A DNA stretch of 64,000 nt, taken from the NCBI RefSeq assembly GCF_022398325.1, contig NZ_JAKEVD010000003.1, forward strand, positions 186,654 to 250,653. The letters are read 5' to 3'. This document shows positions 38,394 to 49,266 of the stretch, piece after piece. Both the position numbers and the translations under genes were made by a program. This DNA comes from Shewanella sp. Isolate13. GTDB taxonomy: Bacteria; Pseudomonadota; Gammaproteobacteria; Enterobacterales; Shewanellaceae. How positions within the stretch are numbered: the first letter of the stretch is position 1; the number at the start of each line of letters is the position of its first letter. Below the pieces are notes generated by a model. The model saw nothing but the letters and a program-made list of their open reading frames with translations, searched no databases and was not told where the DNA came from.

Positions 38394-39593
38394 TTAAAAG
38401 CCCATTGCGTACTTCAGTACCTGTTTCTTTATTGGTGTGTCGATATTCGCCAGCTTGAGAGCGCCATTACGTAGTAGTTTTAGCGGCAATATGTCATTAC
38501 TAAAGCCTGCATAAAACAGATCCATGGTCGACATCATCAACAGGTTATCTCGGTAACGACTCTTTTGATACTCGGCTAAGACAGGCTTTTGCCACCAGCC
38601 AGTTTTATCTTCGAGATGACCTGCAATCGTGCTAATCAAGGCATCGACATCTTTAAAGCCTAAGTTAACTCCCTGCCCTGCTAACGGGTTGATGGTATGG
38701 GCAGCATCACCAAGGATCACTAAGTTATTCTGGTAATAAGTCTGTGCATGGCGGCGAGTCAGTTTAAAACTCGCCTTATTGATAACACTAAAGTCACGCT
38801 CTAATCGCTGCGGGAAATATTGATCAATTTGCGCTTTTAATGCTGAATTATTGAGTTGGCTAAGTTGCGCAATTCTATTGGCATCATCATACCAAACTAA
38901 TGAAGCATTATTGCCCGGTAGTGGCAGTAAAGAGCGGGGACCACTGGGTGTAAACTGTTGCCAAGTGACATCTTGCTCACCACATGCGGTTTCGATATTA
39001 ATCAACATAGCTGACTGAGCATAATCCCACGCTGTAATGCCAATGTTTGCCCATTGGCGAACCATAGAGTTAGCACCATCGGCGCCGATAAGTAGACGAG
39101 CCTGCAATGCCTCACCATTATCAAGCGTAACCTCTATTGAGTCTTGAAATGGTTTGCGTGACATCTCTGCAATTTTTACCGGGCAAAACAACCTAATGTT
39201 CTCTAACTGCTCCATCCGCTGCCAAAGAGAGAGTTGGATCAGGCGGTTTTCAACAATATGACCTAAGTGCGTGGCACCGATTTGCTCGCTGTGAAAACGG
39301 GTAATACAGCCATCCATTTCCCAAGTTTCTAGGCCTTTATAGGCAACTTTACGCATCGAATCGAGCCCAGCCAAAGCGCCAAGGCGATCAAGCAAAGATT
39401 CCGATGCAGCGCTGATGGCGGAAACACGCAGATCCAAAGGTTGTTCACTGTCATAGGGGTTTGGAGCAAACGCTTCAACAATTGCCACCTTTAATCCAAG
39501 TTGGCCAAGACCTATTGCGGTTGCCGCGCCGACCATACCACCGCCAACAACAACCGCATCATATAGACTGTCTTTACTATTCGTCTGTTCCAC
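38394..39593 (-). CDS. ubiF: Ubiquinone biosynthesis hydroxylase, UbiF type
   Basis: FAD-dependent monooxygenase that hydroxylates the benzoquinol ring late in ubiquinone synthesis. The protein shows the FAD-binding DAVVVGGGMVGAATAIGLGQLG, the middle IGADGANSMVRQWANIGI, and VILGDAAHTINPLAGQGVNLGFKDVDALI. The WQQFTPSGPRSLLPLPGNNASLVWYD stretch and the divergent miaB neighbour both resemble Escherichia ubiF rather than ubiH. I prefer the GTG at 39591-39593 (399 residues), with AGGAG 10 bases upstream; an earlier in-frame GTG (39623) would add 10 residues that read through that site. Confidence 0.88.
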   Translation of the reverse strand: MEQTNSKDSLYDAVVVGGGMVGAATAIGLGQLGLKVAIVEAFAPNPYDSEQPLDLRVSAISAASESLLDRLGALAGLDSMRKVAYKGLETWEMDGCITRFHSEQIGATHLGHIVENRLIQLSLWQRMEQLENIRLFCPVKIAEMSRKPFQDSIEVTLDNGEALQARLLIGADGANSMVRQWANIGITAWDYAQSAMLINIETACGEQDVTWQQFTPSGPRSLLPLPGNNASLVWYDDANRIAQLSQLNNSALKAQIDQYFPQRLERDFSVINKASFKLTRRHAQTYYQNNLVILGDAAHTINPLAGQGVNLGFKDVDALISTIAGHLEDKTGWWQKPVLAEYQKSRYRDNLLMMSTMDLFYAGFSNDILPLKLLRNGALKLANIDTPIKKQVLKYAMGF

Positions 39594-39902
39594 TGTTACC
39601 TGTCTCCTGACAACTAAGCTCACTTTTCGGCTCAGAGTTTACACTTAAAAGGTATCGATATTGAGGCTTTATATAAGAAAGTTTGTACTATTTTGAAGCA
39701 AGCCGGATTTATTCTAAGAATATGTAAACCAAGCTCCGCTAAAGTATGTCGTTTGATGTCATATTCGACTCTAACGTATATAAATGTGTCTGAACTCGAA
39801 TATCCTCACACCTGCTTACAAACAGCAAAGGCAAGATCCAAACCATGCCATACACTCAAACTGTCAAATGGATACATCCTTATTGGAATGAGTGAGAAAA
39901 TT
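39594..39902. other. Divergent intergenic region between ubiF and a small secreted-protein gene
   Basis: About 309 bases holding the start-side signals for both genes. The plus-strand frame upstream of 39903 stays open for 70 codons, but the residues are not signal-peptide-like. I see no other gene. Confidence 0.4.
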
Positions 39903-40217
39903 ATGAAAACACTTACCTGTGCCACGCTATTAATAGCATCGATGCTACCAAGTATTGGCCATACCGCTGACGCTGACAGTCAAATGGAACGCATCACCGT
40001 GACCTTCAGAACGCCTTTTGAGTATGCACTATATCAATATACAACCGAGACTTTACAGGCCTTTAACCAGCAGGTTCTAATGGATATTCAAATACAAGCT
40101 CGGTTAAGCAGCATGCAAATGGCTAAGGAACATGGCGTGATGACTAACGAACTATCCAAGGCGAGCGAGCCAAACAAAACCTTAATAAGTTCAAAGACAT
40201 TAAAATCGGCTGAATAA
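39903..40217 (+). CDS. Small secreted protein, 104 residues
   Basis: Exported protein of unknown function. MKTLTCATLLIASMLPSIGHTA is a signal peptide with cleavage before DADS. The mature part begins with QMERITVTFRTPFEYALYQYTTETLQAFNQQVLMDIQIQARLSSMQMA and then becomes Lys/Ser-rich with no Cys. The ATG at 39903 is set by the signal peptide. It lies between ubiF and miaB, adjacent divergent neighbours in Escherichia, so it is an addition in this lineage. Confidence 0.65.
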   Translation: MKTLTCATLLIASMLPSIGHTADADSQMERITVTFRTPFEYALYQYTTETLQAFNQQVLMDIQIQARLSSMQMAKEHGVMTNELSKASEPNKTLISSKTLKSAE

Positions 40218-40312
40218 TTTCACTTTAATAACGGCTAAATGCTAGCCACAGGCTAACTTAGGCGTTAAAATGTCGCGCTATTTTTTCGGTGCTTCTAGAG
40301 TGATACAGACTG

Positions 40313-41740
40313 ATGAGTAAAAAACTCCATATTAAAACTTGGGGCTGTCAAATGAATGAGTATGACTCTTCAAAGATGGCTGATCTTCTTGACGAATACG
40401 AAGGTTACACACTAACAGACGAAGCCGAAGAAGCTGACGTACTGCTACTTAACACCTGTTCTATCCGTGAGAAAGCACAGGAAAAGGTTTTTCATCAGCT
40501 AGGGCGTTGGAAAACATTAAAAGATAAGAAACCAGGGCTGATTATTGGCGTTGGTGGTTGCGTGGCCTCACAAGAAGGTAAGGCAATCAAAGAGCGTGCT
40601 CAATGTGTGGATCTTATTTTTGGACCACAAACCTTACACCGCCTACCTGATATGATCGATCAGATCCGAGCAGGTAAGAAAGCCGTTATCGATGTCAGCT
40701 TCCCTGAAGTGGAAAAGTTTGACCGCTTACCAGAGCCTCGCGCCGAAGGCCCAAGTGCATTCGTATCAATTATGGAAGGCTGCAGTAAATACTGCTCTTT
40801 TTGTGTGGTGCCTTATACCCGTGGTGAAGAAGTGAGTCGTCCACTTGACGATATCATTCTTGAGATCGCACAACTGGCAGAGCAAGGCGTGCGTGAAGTT
40901 AACTTGCTTGGACAAAACGTAAACGCTTACCGCGGTGCAACCCACGATGACGAGATCTGTACCTTTGCAGAGCTTTTACGTTACGTGGCGGCAATCGATG
41001 GTATCGACCGTCTACGCTTTACCACCAGCCACCCAATTGAGTTTACACAAGACATTATTGATGTGTACGAAGACACACCTGAATTGGTGAGTTTCCTACA
41101 CCTACCTGTACAATCTGGTTCAGACTTAATCCTCACTCAGATGAAACGTGGCCACATGGCAATCGAGTATAAGTCGATTATCCGTCGTCTACGTAAGGCT
41201 CGCCCAGACATTCAGATCAGTTCAGATTTCATCATCGGCTTCCCTGGTGAGTCTAAGCAAGATTTTGCCGACACCATGAAGTTGATTGAAGATGTACAGT
41301 TTGACCATAGCTTTAGCTTTATCTATAGCGCACGCCCAGGTACGCCAGCGGCAGATCTACCAGACGATGTGAGCTTAGATGAAAAGAAAGAGCGCCTAGC
41401 GATTCTACAAGACCGTATTACCCAGCAAGCTATGCGTTATAGCCGTCAAATGTTAGGTACGGTTCAACGCATCTTAGTTGAAGGTCCATCGGTTAAAAAC
41501 CCAATGGAACTACGCGGCCGCACGGAAAACAACCGTGTAGTGAACTTTGAAGGCACGCCTGAGCATATCGGCGGTTTTGTTGATGTTGAGATTGTTGACG
41601 TTTATACCAACTCGCTGCGCGGTGTATTTATCCGTGGTGAAGATGAGATGGACTTACGTCGCGACCTGCGCCCATCAGACATCACTGCTAAATATAAGCA
41701 AAGTGATGACTTAGGTGTGACTCAGTATACGCCTGCTTAA
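40313..41740 (+). CDS. miaB: tRNA-2-methylthio-N6-dimethylallyladenosine synthase
   Basis: Radical SAM enzyme that methylthiolates i6A37 of tRNAs reading codons starting with U. The 475-residue protein has the N-terminal auxiliary-cluster Cys12, Cys49, Cys83, the radical SAM cluster Cys157-x3-Cys161-x2-Cys164 in [16 protein letters not shown], and a C-terminal TRAM domain ([14 protein letters not shown]). It is followed by a strong terminator and then ybeZ. Confidence 0.98.
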   Translation: MSKKLHIKTWGCQMNEYDSSKMADLLDEYEGYTLTDEAEEADVLLLNTCSIREKAQEKVFHQLGRWKTLKDKKPGLIIGVGGCVASQEGKAIKERAQCVDLIFGPQTLHRLPDMIDQIRAGKKAVIDVSFPEVEKFDRLPEPRAEGPSAFVSIMEGCSKYCSFCVVPYTRGEEVSRPLDDIILEIAQLAEQGVREVNLLGQNVNAYRGATHDDEICTFAELLRYVAAIDGIDRLRFTTSHPIEFTQDIIDVYEDTPELVSFLHLPVQSGSDLILTQMKRGHMAIEYKSIIRRLRKARPDIQISSDFIIGFPGESKQDFADTMKLIEDVQFDHSFSFIYSARPGTPAADLPDDVSLDEKKERLAILQDRITQQAMRYSRQMLGTVQRILVEGPSVKNPMELRGRTENNRVVNFEGTPEHIGGFVDVEIVDVYTNSLRGVFIRGEDEMDLRRDLRPSDITAKYKQSDDLGVTQYTPA

Positions 41741-41763
41741 ACGGTTATAAGATTGAACACGCT

Positions 41764-41793
41764 AAAGGCGGCATCCTGAGATGCCGCTTTTTT
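41764..41793 (+). terminator. Terminator after miaB
   Basis: AAAGGCGGCATC and GATGCCGCTTTTTT pair over CTGA with a T run. It separates miaB from ybeZYX, although read-through is possible. Confidence 0.85.
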
Positions 41794-41895
41794 CTTCTCG
41801 ATCATCGCGAAAAAATACCATTCGCAATTATTAAGTATGGCTCGTAAACTAGCACTATTAACGTATAACCCTACGTCCATAAATGGAGTGTTTTT

Positions 41896-42936
41896 TTGTC
41901 AAACAAGTTAACAACGCTCAACCTGTATTTAGAGCCTGCAGACACTCGTAGACTGGCTTCGCTTTGTGGCCCGTTTGATGACAATATCAAGCAGCTAGAG
42001 CGCCGAATTGGCGTTGAGATCAGCTACCGTAATAACCACTTTCAAATTGTTGGTGCGCCACGAAACTGCTTAACTGCAAACAACTTGCTTAAAGATCTCT
42101 ATATCGAAACGCAGCCAGTAAAAGGCAGCACGCCAGATCTTGAGCCTGATGCAGTGCATATCGCGATTCAAGAGGCAATTTCCCTCGATATGGAAGCGCC
42201 TCGTGACGAGAAAGAGCTATATATAAAGACTAAGCGTGGTGTCATCAAGCCTCGCAACCCGAACCAGAGTGACTATGTGCGTAATATCGTAACCCACGAT
42301 ATTACCTTCGGTATTGGTCCTGCTGGTACGGGCAAAACTTACTTAGCGGTAGCCGCTGCTGTCGACGCACTAGAGCGCCAAGAAGTGCGCCGTATTTTGC
42401 TGACCCGCCCAGCAGTTGAAGCCGGTGAGAAACTGGGCTTCCTACCTGGCGATTTAAGCCAGAAGGTCGACCCTTATCTGCGTCCGCTTTATGATGCGCT
42501 ATTTGAGATGATGGGCTTCGAAAAGGTAGAGCGCCTGATTGAGCGTAACGTTATCGAAGTCGCGCCACTGGCTTATATGCGTGGCCGCACGTTAAATGAC
42601 GCCTTTATTATCCTCGATGAAAGCCAAAATACCACGGTAGAGCAGATGAAGATGTTTCTGACCCGTATTGGTTTTAATTCACGCGCGGTGATCACAGGCG
42701 ACATCACTCAGATAGACTTACCTAAGCATCAAAAGTCTGGACTACGCCATTCAATCGAAGTGCTAGGCGAAGTGGAAGAGATCAGTTTTAACTTCTTCCA
42801 AGCAAAAGATGTGGTACGTCACCCCGTTGTGGCACGCATCGTTGAGGCTTATGAAGCGTTCGACTTAAAAGCACAATCGAGTAAAGGCAATAAAGACAGC
42901 CAATACCAATTACAGGAAAGCGCAACCCATGAATGA
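41896..42936 (+). CDS. ybeZ: PhoH-like ATPase YbeZ
   Basis: P-loop ATPase of the PhoH family, often acting with the YbeY ribosome-maturation nuclease encoded next. The 346-residue product starts with TTG (41896) and has GGAG 8 bases upstream; no nearby ATG gives the family N-terminus ([21 protein letters not shown]). Motifs: Walker [12 protein letters not shown], Walker [10 protein letters not shown]. The end overlaps ybeY by 8 bases. Confidence 0.95.
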   Translation: MSNKLTTLNLYLEPADTRRLASLCGPFDDNIKQLERRIGVEISYRNNHFQIVGAPRNCLTANNLLKDLYIETQPVKGSTPDLEPDAVHIAIQEAISLDMEAPRDEKELYIKTKRGVIKPRNPNQSDYVRNIVTHDITFGIGPAGTGKTYLAVAAAVDALERQEVRRILLTRPAVEAGEKLGFLPGDLSQKVDPYLRPLYDALFEMMGFEKVERLIERNVIEVAPLAYMRGRTLNDAFIILDESQNTTVEQMKMFLTRIGFNSRAVITGDITQIDLPKHQKSGLRHSIEVLGEVEEISFNFFQAKDVVRHPVVARIVEAYEAFDLKAQSSKGNKDSQYQLQESATHE

Positions 42937-43399
42937 TAGTCAAACGGTTATCGATCTTGATCTTCAGATCGCCGTAGAAGGCTTTGAACTACCATCGCAA
43001 GCCGATTTTGAACTTTGGGTAAAAACAGCACTCAGAGATACCATGAGTGAAGCTGAATTAACGATTCGCATCGTCGACGTTGAAGAAAGCCAAGAATTAA
43101 ACTCTACTTATCGTGGTAAAGATAAACCAACTAATGTTTTGTCTTTCCCGTTTGAAGCACCACCGGGCATTGAACTACCGCTACTAGGCGATTTAGTGAT
43201 CTGTGCGGCGGTTGTTAAGCAAGAAGCAATTGATCAAAATAAACCGCTAATCGCACATTGGGCACACATGGTTGTACATGGTTGCCTCCATCTGCTAGGG
43301 TATGATCATATTGACGATTCTGAGGCTGAAGAGATGGAGTCACTAGAGACTCAACTCATTGAAAGCCTTGGTTATACTAATCCTTATAAGGAGCAATAA
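42929..43399 (+). CDS. ybeY: rRNA maturation endoribonuclease YbeY
   Basis: Metal-dependent single-strand endoribonuclease for 16S rRNA 3'-end maturation and ribosome quality control. The 156-residue product carries the diagnostic zinc motif [11 protein letters not shown] and the preceding [18 protein letters not shown]. It is embedded in ybeZ-ybeY-ybeX with overlapping ends. Confidence 0.97.
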   Translation: MNDSQTVIDLDLQIAVEGFELPSQADFELWVKTALRDTMSEAELTIRIVDVEESQELNSTYRGKDKPTNVLSFPFEAPPGIELPLLGDLVICAAVVKQEAIDQNKPLIAHWAHMVVHGCLHLLGYDHIDDSEAEEMESLETQLIESLGYTNPYKEQ

Positions 43400-43426
43400 T
43401 TGGCTCAAAAGAGTCAAGAAAACACT

Positions 43427-44308
43427 ATGAGTGACGATATCCCACCGAGTACTAACGCCCACAAGAAGGGCTGGTTAGAGAAAGTAAGTCAGTTGTTCCA
43501 GGGCGAACCACAAAATCGCGAAGACTTGGTTGACGTAATTCACGATGCAGAGATGCGTGAAGTGATCAGCGAAGACACCCGCGAAATGATCAAAGGTGTT
43601 CTAGAGGTTTCCGATCTACGTGTACGGGATATTATGATCCCACGTGCACAGATTGTCGCTATCCAAATTGAAGATTCAGTAGAAGAAGTTCTATCTACTG
43701 TGATCAGTTCAGCACACTCTCGTTTTCCAGTAGTCAATGAAGATAAAGATCATATCGAAGGCATTTTGCTTGCGAAAGACTTGCTTCAGTATGGCTTTAA
43801 AAACAGCGAAAAGCCGTTTGAGTTACGCCAAGTAATTCGCCCTGCTGTCGTTGTACCTGAGAGTAAACGTGTTGACGTGCTACTCAAAGAGTTCCGCTCT
43901 CAACGTTACCATATGGCAATTGTTGTCGATGAATACGGCGGAGTATCTGGCCTAGTGACGATTGAGGATATCCTCGAAGAGATCGTAGGTGATATCGAAG
44001 ACGAGTTTGACCACGACTCTGCTGAAGAGACTGAAATCAAGCAAGTTGGCAAACAAGTATTCATGGTGAAAGCTCTGACTCCAATTGATGACTTCAACGA
44101 ACAGTTCGGCACTGAGTTTAGTGACGAAGAGTTCGATACTGTCGGTGGTATGGTGTCTCATGCGTTTGGGCATCTGCCTGAGCGTGACGAAAAAGTCATG
44201 ATTCAAGATATCGAGTTTAAAGTGATTAACGCCGACACTCGTCGCTTAATCCAACTTAGAGTGAAGTTCCCTGATAACAGTCAAAGCAATGATGAGACAG
44301 TAGCTTAA
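43427..44308 (+). CDS. corC: CNNM/CorC family protein YbeX
   Basis: CBS-domain protein (CorC/YbeX), linked to magnesium/cobalt efflux and ribosome maturation. From ATG 43427 the protein is 293 residues, MSDDIPPSTNAHKKGWLEKV, matching the family. A TTG at 43400 with a near-perfect AAGGAG (43388-43393) 6 bases upstream would add nine residues (MAQKSQENT), so the true start is unsettled. Two CBS motifs follow IMIPRAQIVAIQ and ESKRVDVLLKEFRSQRYHMAIVVDEYGGVSGLVTIEDILEEIVGDIEDE, then a CorC_HlyC domain (FNEQFGTEFSDEEFDTVGGMV). Confidence 0.92.
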   Translation: MSDDIPPSTNAHKKGWLEKVSQLFQGEPQNREDLVDVIHDAEMREVISEDTREMIKGVLEVSDLRVRDIMIPRAQIVAIQIEDSVEEVLSTVISSAHSRFPVVNEDKDHIEGILLAKDLLQYGFKNSEKPFELRQVIRPAVVVPESKRVDVLLKEFRSQRYHMAIVVDEYGGVSGLVTIEDILEEIVGDIEDEFDHDSAEETEIKQVGKQVFMVKALTPIDDFNEQFGTEFSDEEFDTVGGMVSHAFGHLPERDEKVMIQDIEFKVINADTRRLIQLRVKFPDNSQSNDETVA

Positions 44309-44347
44309 TTACTGACTGACGTTATCTCGACCCAATGATGAGGCTGT

Positions 44348-45883
44348 ATGCTGAATAAACTTCGGGCATTAGCCCATCATCCGCGCTCGAAAATGGTGCT
44401 GGCCTATGCGGCTGGCGCCACTACGGCGCTCTCATTTGCCCCCTACTCTATTTGGCCGCTCTACCTTATTGCGCTAGCTTTCGCCCTTCACCAAAGCGCA
44501 GGACTCACGGCAAAACAAGCTTTTTGCTATTGGCTAACCTTCGGCTTTGGCTGTTTCTCTGTCGGTATAAGCTGGGTACATGTCAGCATGGATGTCTATG
44601 GTGGCATGCCGCTTATCGCCTCCATAGCACTAATGGCACTGCTTGCCTTGTATCTAGCGCTTTATCCCGCGCTGACAGGCTGCTTAATGCAAAAGCTTGC
44701 CCCCAAGACCTCTGTCATCCGCAACATCCTTGTGTTCCCCGCACTGTGGACCATTACCGAATGGGCGAGAGGTTGGGTGTTAACAGGCTTTCCATGGCTA
44801 TGGGCCGGCTACAGCCAAACAGAAGGGCCACTTAAGCCCATCGCCTCAATGTTTGGCACACTCGGATTAAGCTTCATTGTCGCCTTGCTAGCAGGTGCTA
44901 TCGCGCTATTAGCCATTAAACGTTGGCAAAGCCTAACAATCGCTGTTCCTGTACTTGCCGTCCTGACCTTTATCGCGCCCATGACCTCACAAGTTAAGCC
45001 AAACGGCGAAACCATCAAGGTGGCATTAGTACAAGGTAATATCCCACAGAGCATGAAGTGGAACCCTGATGCACTGTGGCCAACCATGCTGAAATATATG
45101 GACTTGTCTCGTCCAGAGTTCTCAGCTGACCTGATTATTTGGCCAGAAGCGGCCATCCCCGCGCCAGAATATATGGTGAAGGACTTCCTCTATAACGCCA
45201 ACAAGGTGGCTAATTTAAACGATAGCGCCATCATCACAGGCATCATTAGTAATCATGGCGATGCCTTCTATAACTCGCTTATCGTACTGGGTAACTCCAA
45301 GCATAAGCAGCAATCTGAGCCTGATTACTTAGGTGATGGCAGCAATGAATTTAAGAAACATCATCTACTGCCTATCGGTGAGTTTGTGCCCTTTGAGTCA
45401 CTCCTGCGCCCATTAGCACCTTTTTTTAACCTGCCGATGTCCTCCTTTAATAGAGGCGATTTTACCCAGCCAAACCTCAATGCAGTAGGCCATCAGATAT
45501 CACCTGCTATCTGCTACGAAATTGCCTTTCCCGAGCAGCTTCGCGCCAACATGAATGACACGACAGATCTGCTCATGACAGTCTCCAACGATGCGTGGTT
45601 TGGTACCTCTAATGGTCCACTGCAGCATATGGAAATAGCACAAATGCGCTCGGTAGAGCTAGGGCGACCGTTAGTGCGCGCCACGAACAACGGCGTCACC
45701 GCGGTTGTCGATGAGCAAGGCAATATCACCCACCAGCTGCCACAGTTTGAAGCAGGGGTACTAGTCGCTGATATCGCGCTAATGAAGGGACACACACTGT
45801 TCACCACTATTGGCCAGTGGCCAGTATTGATCTTAAGCTTTTTAATCGCCTTAGGTGCAGTGATTAGGAAGAAAGTGCACTGA
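44348..45883 (+). CDS. lnt: Apolipoprotein N-acyltransferase
   Basis: Adds the third acyl chain to the N-terminal Cys of lipoproteins in the inner membrane. The 511-residue product has an N-terminal membrane domain and a nitrilase-like domain. The catalytic triad is visible as Glu in LIIWPEAAIPAPE, Lys in FKKHHLLPIGEFVPFE and Cys in SPAICYEIAFPEQ. Later genes in the window encode several lipoproteins (LptE, RlpA, LolB) that need it. Confidence 0.96.
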   Translation: MLNKLRALAHHPRSKMVLAYAAGATTALSFAPYSIWPLYLIALAFALHQSAGLTAKQAFCYWLTFGFGCFSVGISWVHVSMDVYGGMPLIASIALMALLALYLALYPALTGCLMQKLAPKTSVIRNILVFPALWTITEWARGWVLTGFPWLWAGYSQTEGPLKPIASMFGTLGLSFIVALLAGAIALLAIKRWQSLTIAVPVLAVLTFIAPMTSQVKPNGETIKVALVQGNIPQSMKWNPDALWPTMLKYMDLSRPEFSADLIIWPEAAIPAPEYMVKDFLYNANKVANLNDSAIITGIISNHGDAFYNSLIVLGNSKHKQQSEPDYLGDGSNEFKKHHLLPIGEFVPFESLLRPLAPFFNLPMSSFNRGDFTQPNLNAVGHQISPAICYEIAFPEQLRANMNDTTDLLMTVSNDAWFGTSNGPLQHMEIAQMRSVELGRPLVRATNNGVTAVVDEQGNITHQLPQFEAGVLVADIALMKGHTLFTTIGQWPVLILSFLIALGAVIRKKVH

Positions 45884-45965
45884 ACAGCATAAAAGCATCG
45901 TCAGCGACAGCCACCAAGCCCGTTAATAATAAAGTAAGCGGTGACTGTTAGCTGATTGTCGAAGG

Positions 45966-45988
45966 TTGGGGCTATTGTTAAGCCCCAA
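45966..45988 (+). terminator. Possible terminator after lnt
   Basis: TTGGGGC and GCCCCAA pair over an AT loop. No strong T run follows in either direction, so function is uncertain. Confidence 0.4.
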
Positions 45989-46032
45989 GAGCAAACAACT
46001 ATTGATACCGTAATTGATACTGAAACGTAATA

Positions 46033-46533
46033 CTAAGGCGCTAACGCTTCTCGAGTGAACTCATTATTGTCGCACTCGGTGCAATCGGAAAGCACACCAG
46101 GAAATTCAATTTTCGACTCATGACCACACGCAGTGCAAACCATGGTGCCTTGGCCAACAATTTCACCGCTCTGGTAGTAACCATGATGTTTAAAGTCTTG
46201 TGCCACCTCATGCCATTCAATTTGGCTGCGGTCGGTGATCTCACTTAACCAATGCCACAAGGTGTTCTCTACAGTAATAACCGTTGGGCTATGGCTCAGA
46301 TCGGTGGCATTTTGCTCCTGTAGGAAACTGGCAATGTCACGTTTTAAAAATTGTTCGACTAAAGCCAGCTCTTCTTCCTTTGCGTGCTGCTTTAATGCCA
46401 AGTACTGTTTACTCGCCTGCACCTGCTTATGTAAACTCTTTACAGTCAACGAGTTATCGTCTTTGTATTGAGATTTTATATGCGCAATAAGTGCTTCATA
46501 AAGCGAAAGAAGCGCGGTACTTTGTTCACTCAT
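46033..46533 (-). CDS. ybeL: Zinc-ribbon protein of the YbeL (DUF1451) family
   Basis: A 166-residue soluble protein of unknown function. It has a helical N-terminal part (ALIAHIKSQYKDDNSLTVKSLHKQVQASKQYL) and a C-terminal zinc ribbon with two CxxC pairs, MVCTACGHESKIEFP and LSDCTECDNNEF. It lies next to leuS, as in enterics, but on the opposite strand from the large cluster. Confidence 0.9.
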   Translation of the reverse strand: MSEQSTALLSLYEALIAHIKSQYKDDNSLTVKSLHKQVQASKQYLALKQHAKEEELALVEQFLKRDIASFLQEQNATDLSHSPTVITVENTLWHWLSEITDRSQIEWHEVAQDFKHHGYYQSGEIVGQGTMVCTACGHESKIEFPGVLSDCTECDNNEFTREALAP

Positions 46534-46653
46534 GGTAAATACTCCTTCAACGAACCTTTTTAATGACTCACTTCTAGTTTATTCTATGCCGATATAACTC
46601 GCGCTGAAATAGCGCTAGATCAAACAATGGGCGGCATGGCCGGAAATAGATTG

Positions 46654-49233
46654 ATGCAAGAGCAATATACTCCTTCAGAAATTGAAGCTAAAGTGCAGCA
46701 GCACTGGCAAGACACAAAAACATTTGAAGTTACCGAAGACGCAAACAAAGAAAAGTTTTACTGCCTTTCTATGTTCCCGTATCCATCGGGCCGACTGCAC
46801 ATGGGTCACGTACGTAACTACACCATAGGCGATGTTGTGTCTCGTTACCAACGTCTGCAAGGTAAAAACGTGCTTCAACCTATCGGTTGGGACTCTTTCG
46901 GTCTGCCTGCTGAAAACGCTGCAATCAAGAACAAGACTGCACCTGCGCCGTGGACATACGAAAATATCGATTACATGAAGAACCAGCTTAAGATGCTAGG
47001 TTTCGGCTATGACTGGTCACGTGAAATCGCTACCTGTACACCTGAATACTATCGCTGGGAACAGTGGTTCTTCACTAAGCTTTATGAAAAAGGTCTAGTG
47101 TACAAGAAGACTTCTTCGGTTAACTGGTGTCCAAACGATGAAACCGTTTTGGCTAACGAGCAGGTTATCGACGGTTGCTGCTGGCGCTGTGATACCACTG
47201 TTGAGCAAAAAGAGATCCCGCAGTGGTTCATTAAGATCACCGAGTACGCCGAAGAGCTACTTAACGATATCGACCAGTTAGACGAGTGGCCAGAGCAAGT
47301 TAAGACCATGCAGCGTAACTGGATTGGCCGCAGTGAAGGTATCGAAATGACCTTCCAGGTTGCTAACAGCGAGCAGAGCTTCGATATCTACACCACACGT
47401 CCTGACACAGTAATGGGTGTGACTTATGTGGCTATTGCAGCAGCACACCCATTAGCAGAGCAAGCGGCTATCAATAACCCAGCTCTAGCTGAGTTTATCG
47501 AAGAGTGTAAAAACGCCGACACCACTGAAGCCGCTATGGCAGCAATGGAAAAGAAAGGTGTTGCTACCGGCTTAAATGCTATTCACCCAATCACAGGTAA
47601 AGAAGTACCTATTTGGGTAGGCAACTTCGTATTGATGAACTACGGTACAGGCGCGGTAATGTCTGTTCCTGCTCACGATCAGCGCGACTACGAGTTCGCG
47701 AAGAAGTACGGTCTAAACATCGAAGCGGTAGTAAAACCAGTAGACGCTGAAGTCGATATCAGCGAAGAAGCTTACACCGAGAAAGGTGTGCTATTTAACT
47801 CTGCTGAATTTGACGGTCTTGACTTCCAAGCAGCCTTTGATGCTATCGATGCCAAGCTAACTGCAGAAGGCAAAGGTAAGCGCCAAGTAAACTTCCGTCT
47901 ACGTGACTGGGGCGTTTCACGTCAGCGTTACTGGGGCGCACCTATCCCAATGGTGACCTTAGCCGATGGCACTGTGATGCCAACACCTGAAGACCAGCTA
48001 CCTGTTATTTTGCCAGAAGATGTGGTTATGGATGGCATCCAAAGCCCAATCAAGGCAGATAAAGAGTGGGCTAAGACTCAAGTTAACGGTCAAGAAGCGT
48101 TCCGTGAAACCGATACCTTCGATACCTTTATGGAATCATCTTGGTACTACGCGCGTTACTGTAGCCCAGATGCAGACCAAATGCTTGATCCAGCTAAAGC
48201 GAACTACTGGCTGCCAGTTGATCAGTACATTGGTGGTATCGAGCACGCTTGTATGCACCTACTGTACTTCCGTTTCTTCCACAAGTTGCTACGTGACACA
48301 GGTCTAGTAAACTCTGACGAGCCAGCTAAACGCTTGCTGACTCAAGGTATGGTTTTAGCCGATGCTTACTACTACACCAATGAGAAAGGCGCACGTGTTT
48401 GGGTTGCACCATCTGATGTAACCGTACAGGAAACTGACGAAAAAGGCCGTACCGTGAAAGCGGTAGACAGCGAAGGTCATGAACTGGTTTATACTGGTAT
48501 GAGCAAGATGTCTAAGTCTAAAAACAACGGTATAGACCCACAGGAAATGGTTGATAAGTATGGTGCAGATACTGTACGCCTATTCATGATGTTCGCAGCG
48601 CCACCAGAATTAACGCTGGAATGGCAAGAGTCGAGCGTTGAAGGTGCACACCGCTTCATTAAGCGTTTGTGGAAAACTGCTCACGACCATATCGCTCACG
48701 GCCCAACGGCTGAGCTTGATGTTAAGTCACTTAACGCAGCACAAAAAGAGCTACGTCGTGAACTACACAAGACAATTGCTAAAGTGGGTGATGATATTGA
48801 GCGTCGTCAGATGTTCAACACCGCTATCGCATCGATCATGGAATTGATGAACCGTCTACAGAAGGCACCTTCTGAAACGGATCAAGACAAGGCATTAATG
48901 CAAGAAGCCTTGAACGCGGTGATCCGCTTGCTTTACCCAATCATTCCACACACTTGTTTTGTGCTATGGAACGAACTTGGTAACCAAGGGGCGATTGAAG
49001 ATGTACTTTGGCCAGAGGTTGACGAGTCTGCACTGGTTGAAGACAGCAAGTTAATCATCGTACAGGTTAACGGCAAGCTACGCGCTAAAATCACCGTTGC
49101 AGCAGATGCTAGCAAAGAGGAAGTTGAAGCAGCAGGTATGGCCGAAGATGGCGTGGTTAAACACACCGAAGGTAAGACCGTCCGTAAAGTTATCTACGTA
49201 CCGGGCAAACTGCTCAATATCGTGGCTAACTAA
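46654..49233 (+). CDS. leuS: Leucyl-tRNA synthetase
   Basis: Class I aminoacyl-tRNA synthetase. I start at ATG 46654 ([20 protein letters not shown], 859 residues), matching the family start; an ATG at 46627 would add nine residues. The HIGH-type motif is HMGH in [14 protein letters not shown], the KMSKS loop is in [14 protein letters not shown], and the CP1 editing domain includes VYTTRPDT-like [11 protein letters not shown]. The C-terminal domain ends [10 protein letters not shown]...[15 protein letters not shown]. Leads the leuS-lptE-holA-nadD operon. Confidence 0.98.
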   Translation: MQEQYTPSEIEAKVQQHWQDTKTFEVTEDANKEKFYCLSMFPYPSGRLHMGHVRNYTIGDVVSRYQRLQGKNVLQPIGWDSFGLPAENAAIKNKTAPAPWTYENIDYMKNQLKMLGFGYDWSREIATCTPEYYRWEQWFFTKLYEKGLVYKKTSSVNWCPNDETVLANEQVIDGCCWRCDTTVEQKEIPQWFIKITEYAEELLNDIDQLDEWPEQVKTMQRNWIGRSEGIEMTFQVANSEQSFDIYTTRPDTVMGVTYVAIAAAHPLAEQAAINNPALAEFIEECKNADTTEAAMAAMEKKGVATGLNAIHPITGKEVPIWVGNFVLMNYGTGAVMSVPAHDQRDYEFAKKYGLNIEAVVKPVDAEVDISEEAYTEKGVLFNSAEFDGLDFQAAFDAIDAKLTAEGKGKRQVNFRLRDWGVSRQRYWGAPIPMVTLADGTVMPTPEDQLPVILPEDVVMDGIQSPIKADKEWAKTQVNGQEAFRETDTFDTFMESSWYYARYCSPDADQMLDPAKANYWLPVDQYIGGIEHACMHLLYFRFFHKLLRDTGLVNSDEPAKRLLTQGMVLADAYYYTNEKGARVWVAPSDVTVQETDEKGRTVKAVDSEGHELVYTGMSKMSKSKNNGIDPQEMVDKYGADTVRLFMMFAAPPELTLEWQESSVEGAHRFIKRLWKTAHDHIAHGPTAELDVKSLNAAQKELRRELHKTIAKVGDDIERRQMFNTAIASIMELMNRLQKAPSETDQDKALMQEALNAVIRLLYPIIPHTCFVLWNELGNQGAIEDVLWPEVDESALVEDSKLIIVQVNGKLRAKITVAADASKEEVEAAGMAEDGVVKHTEGKTVRKVIYVPGKLLNIVAN

Positions 49234-49266
49234 TCCTTAGTAAACAAGGAAGACTAAACAAAGATT

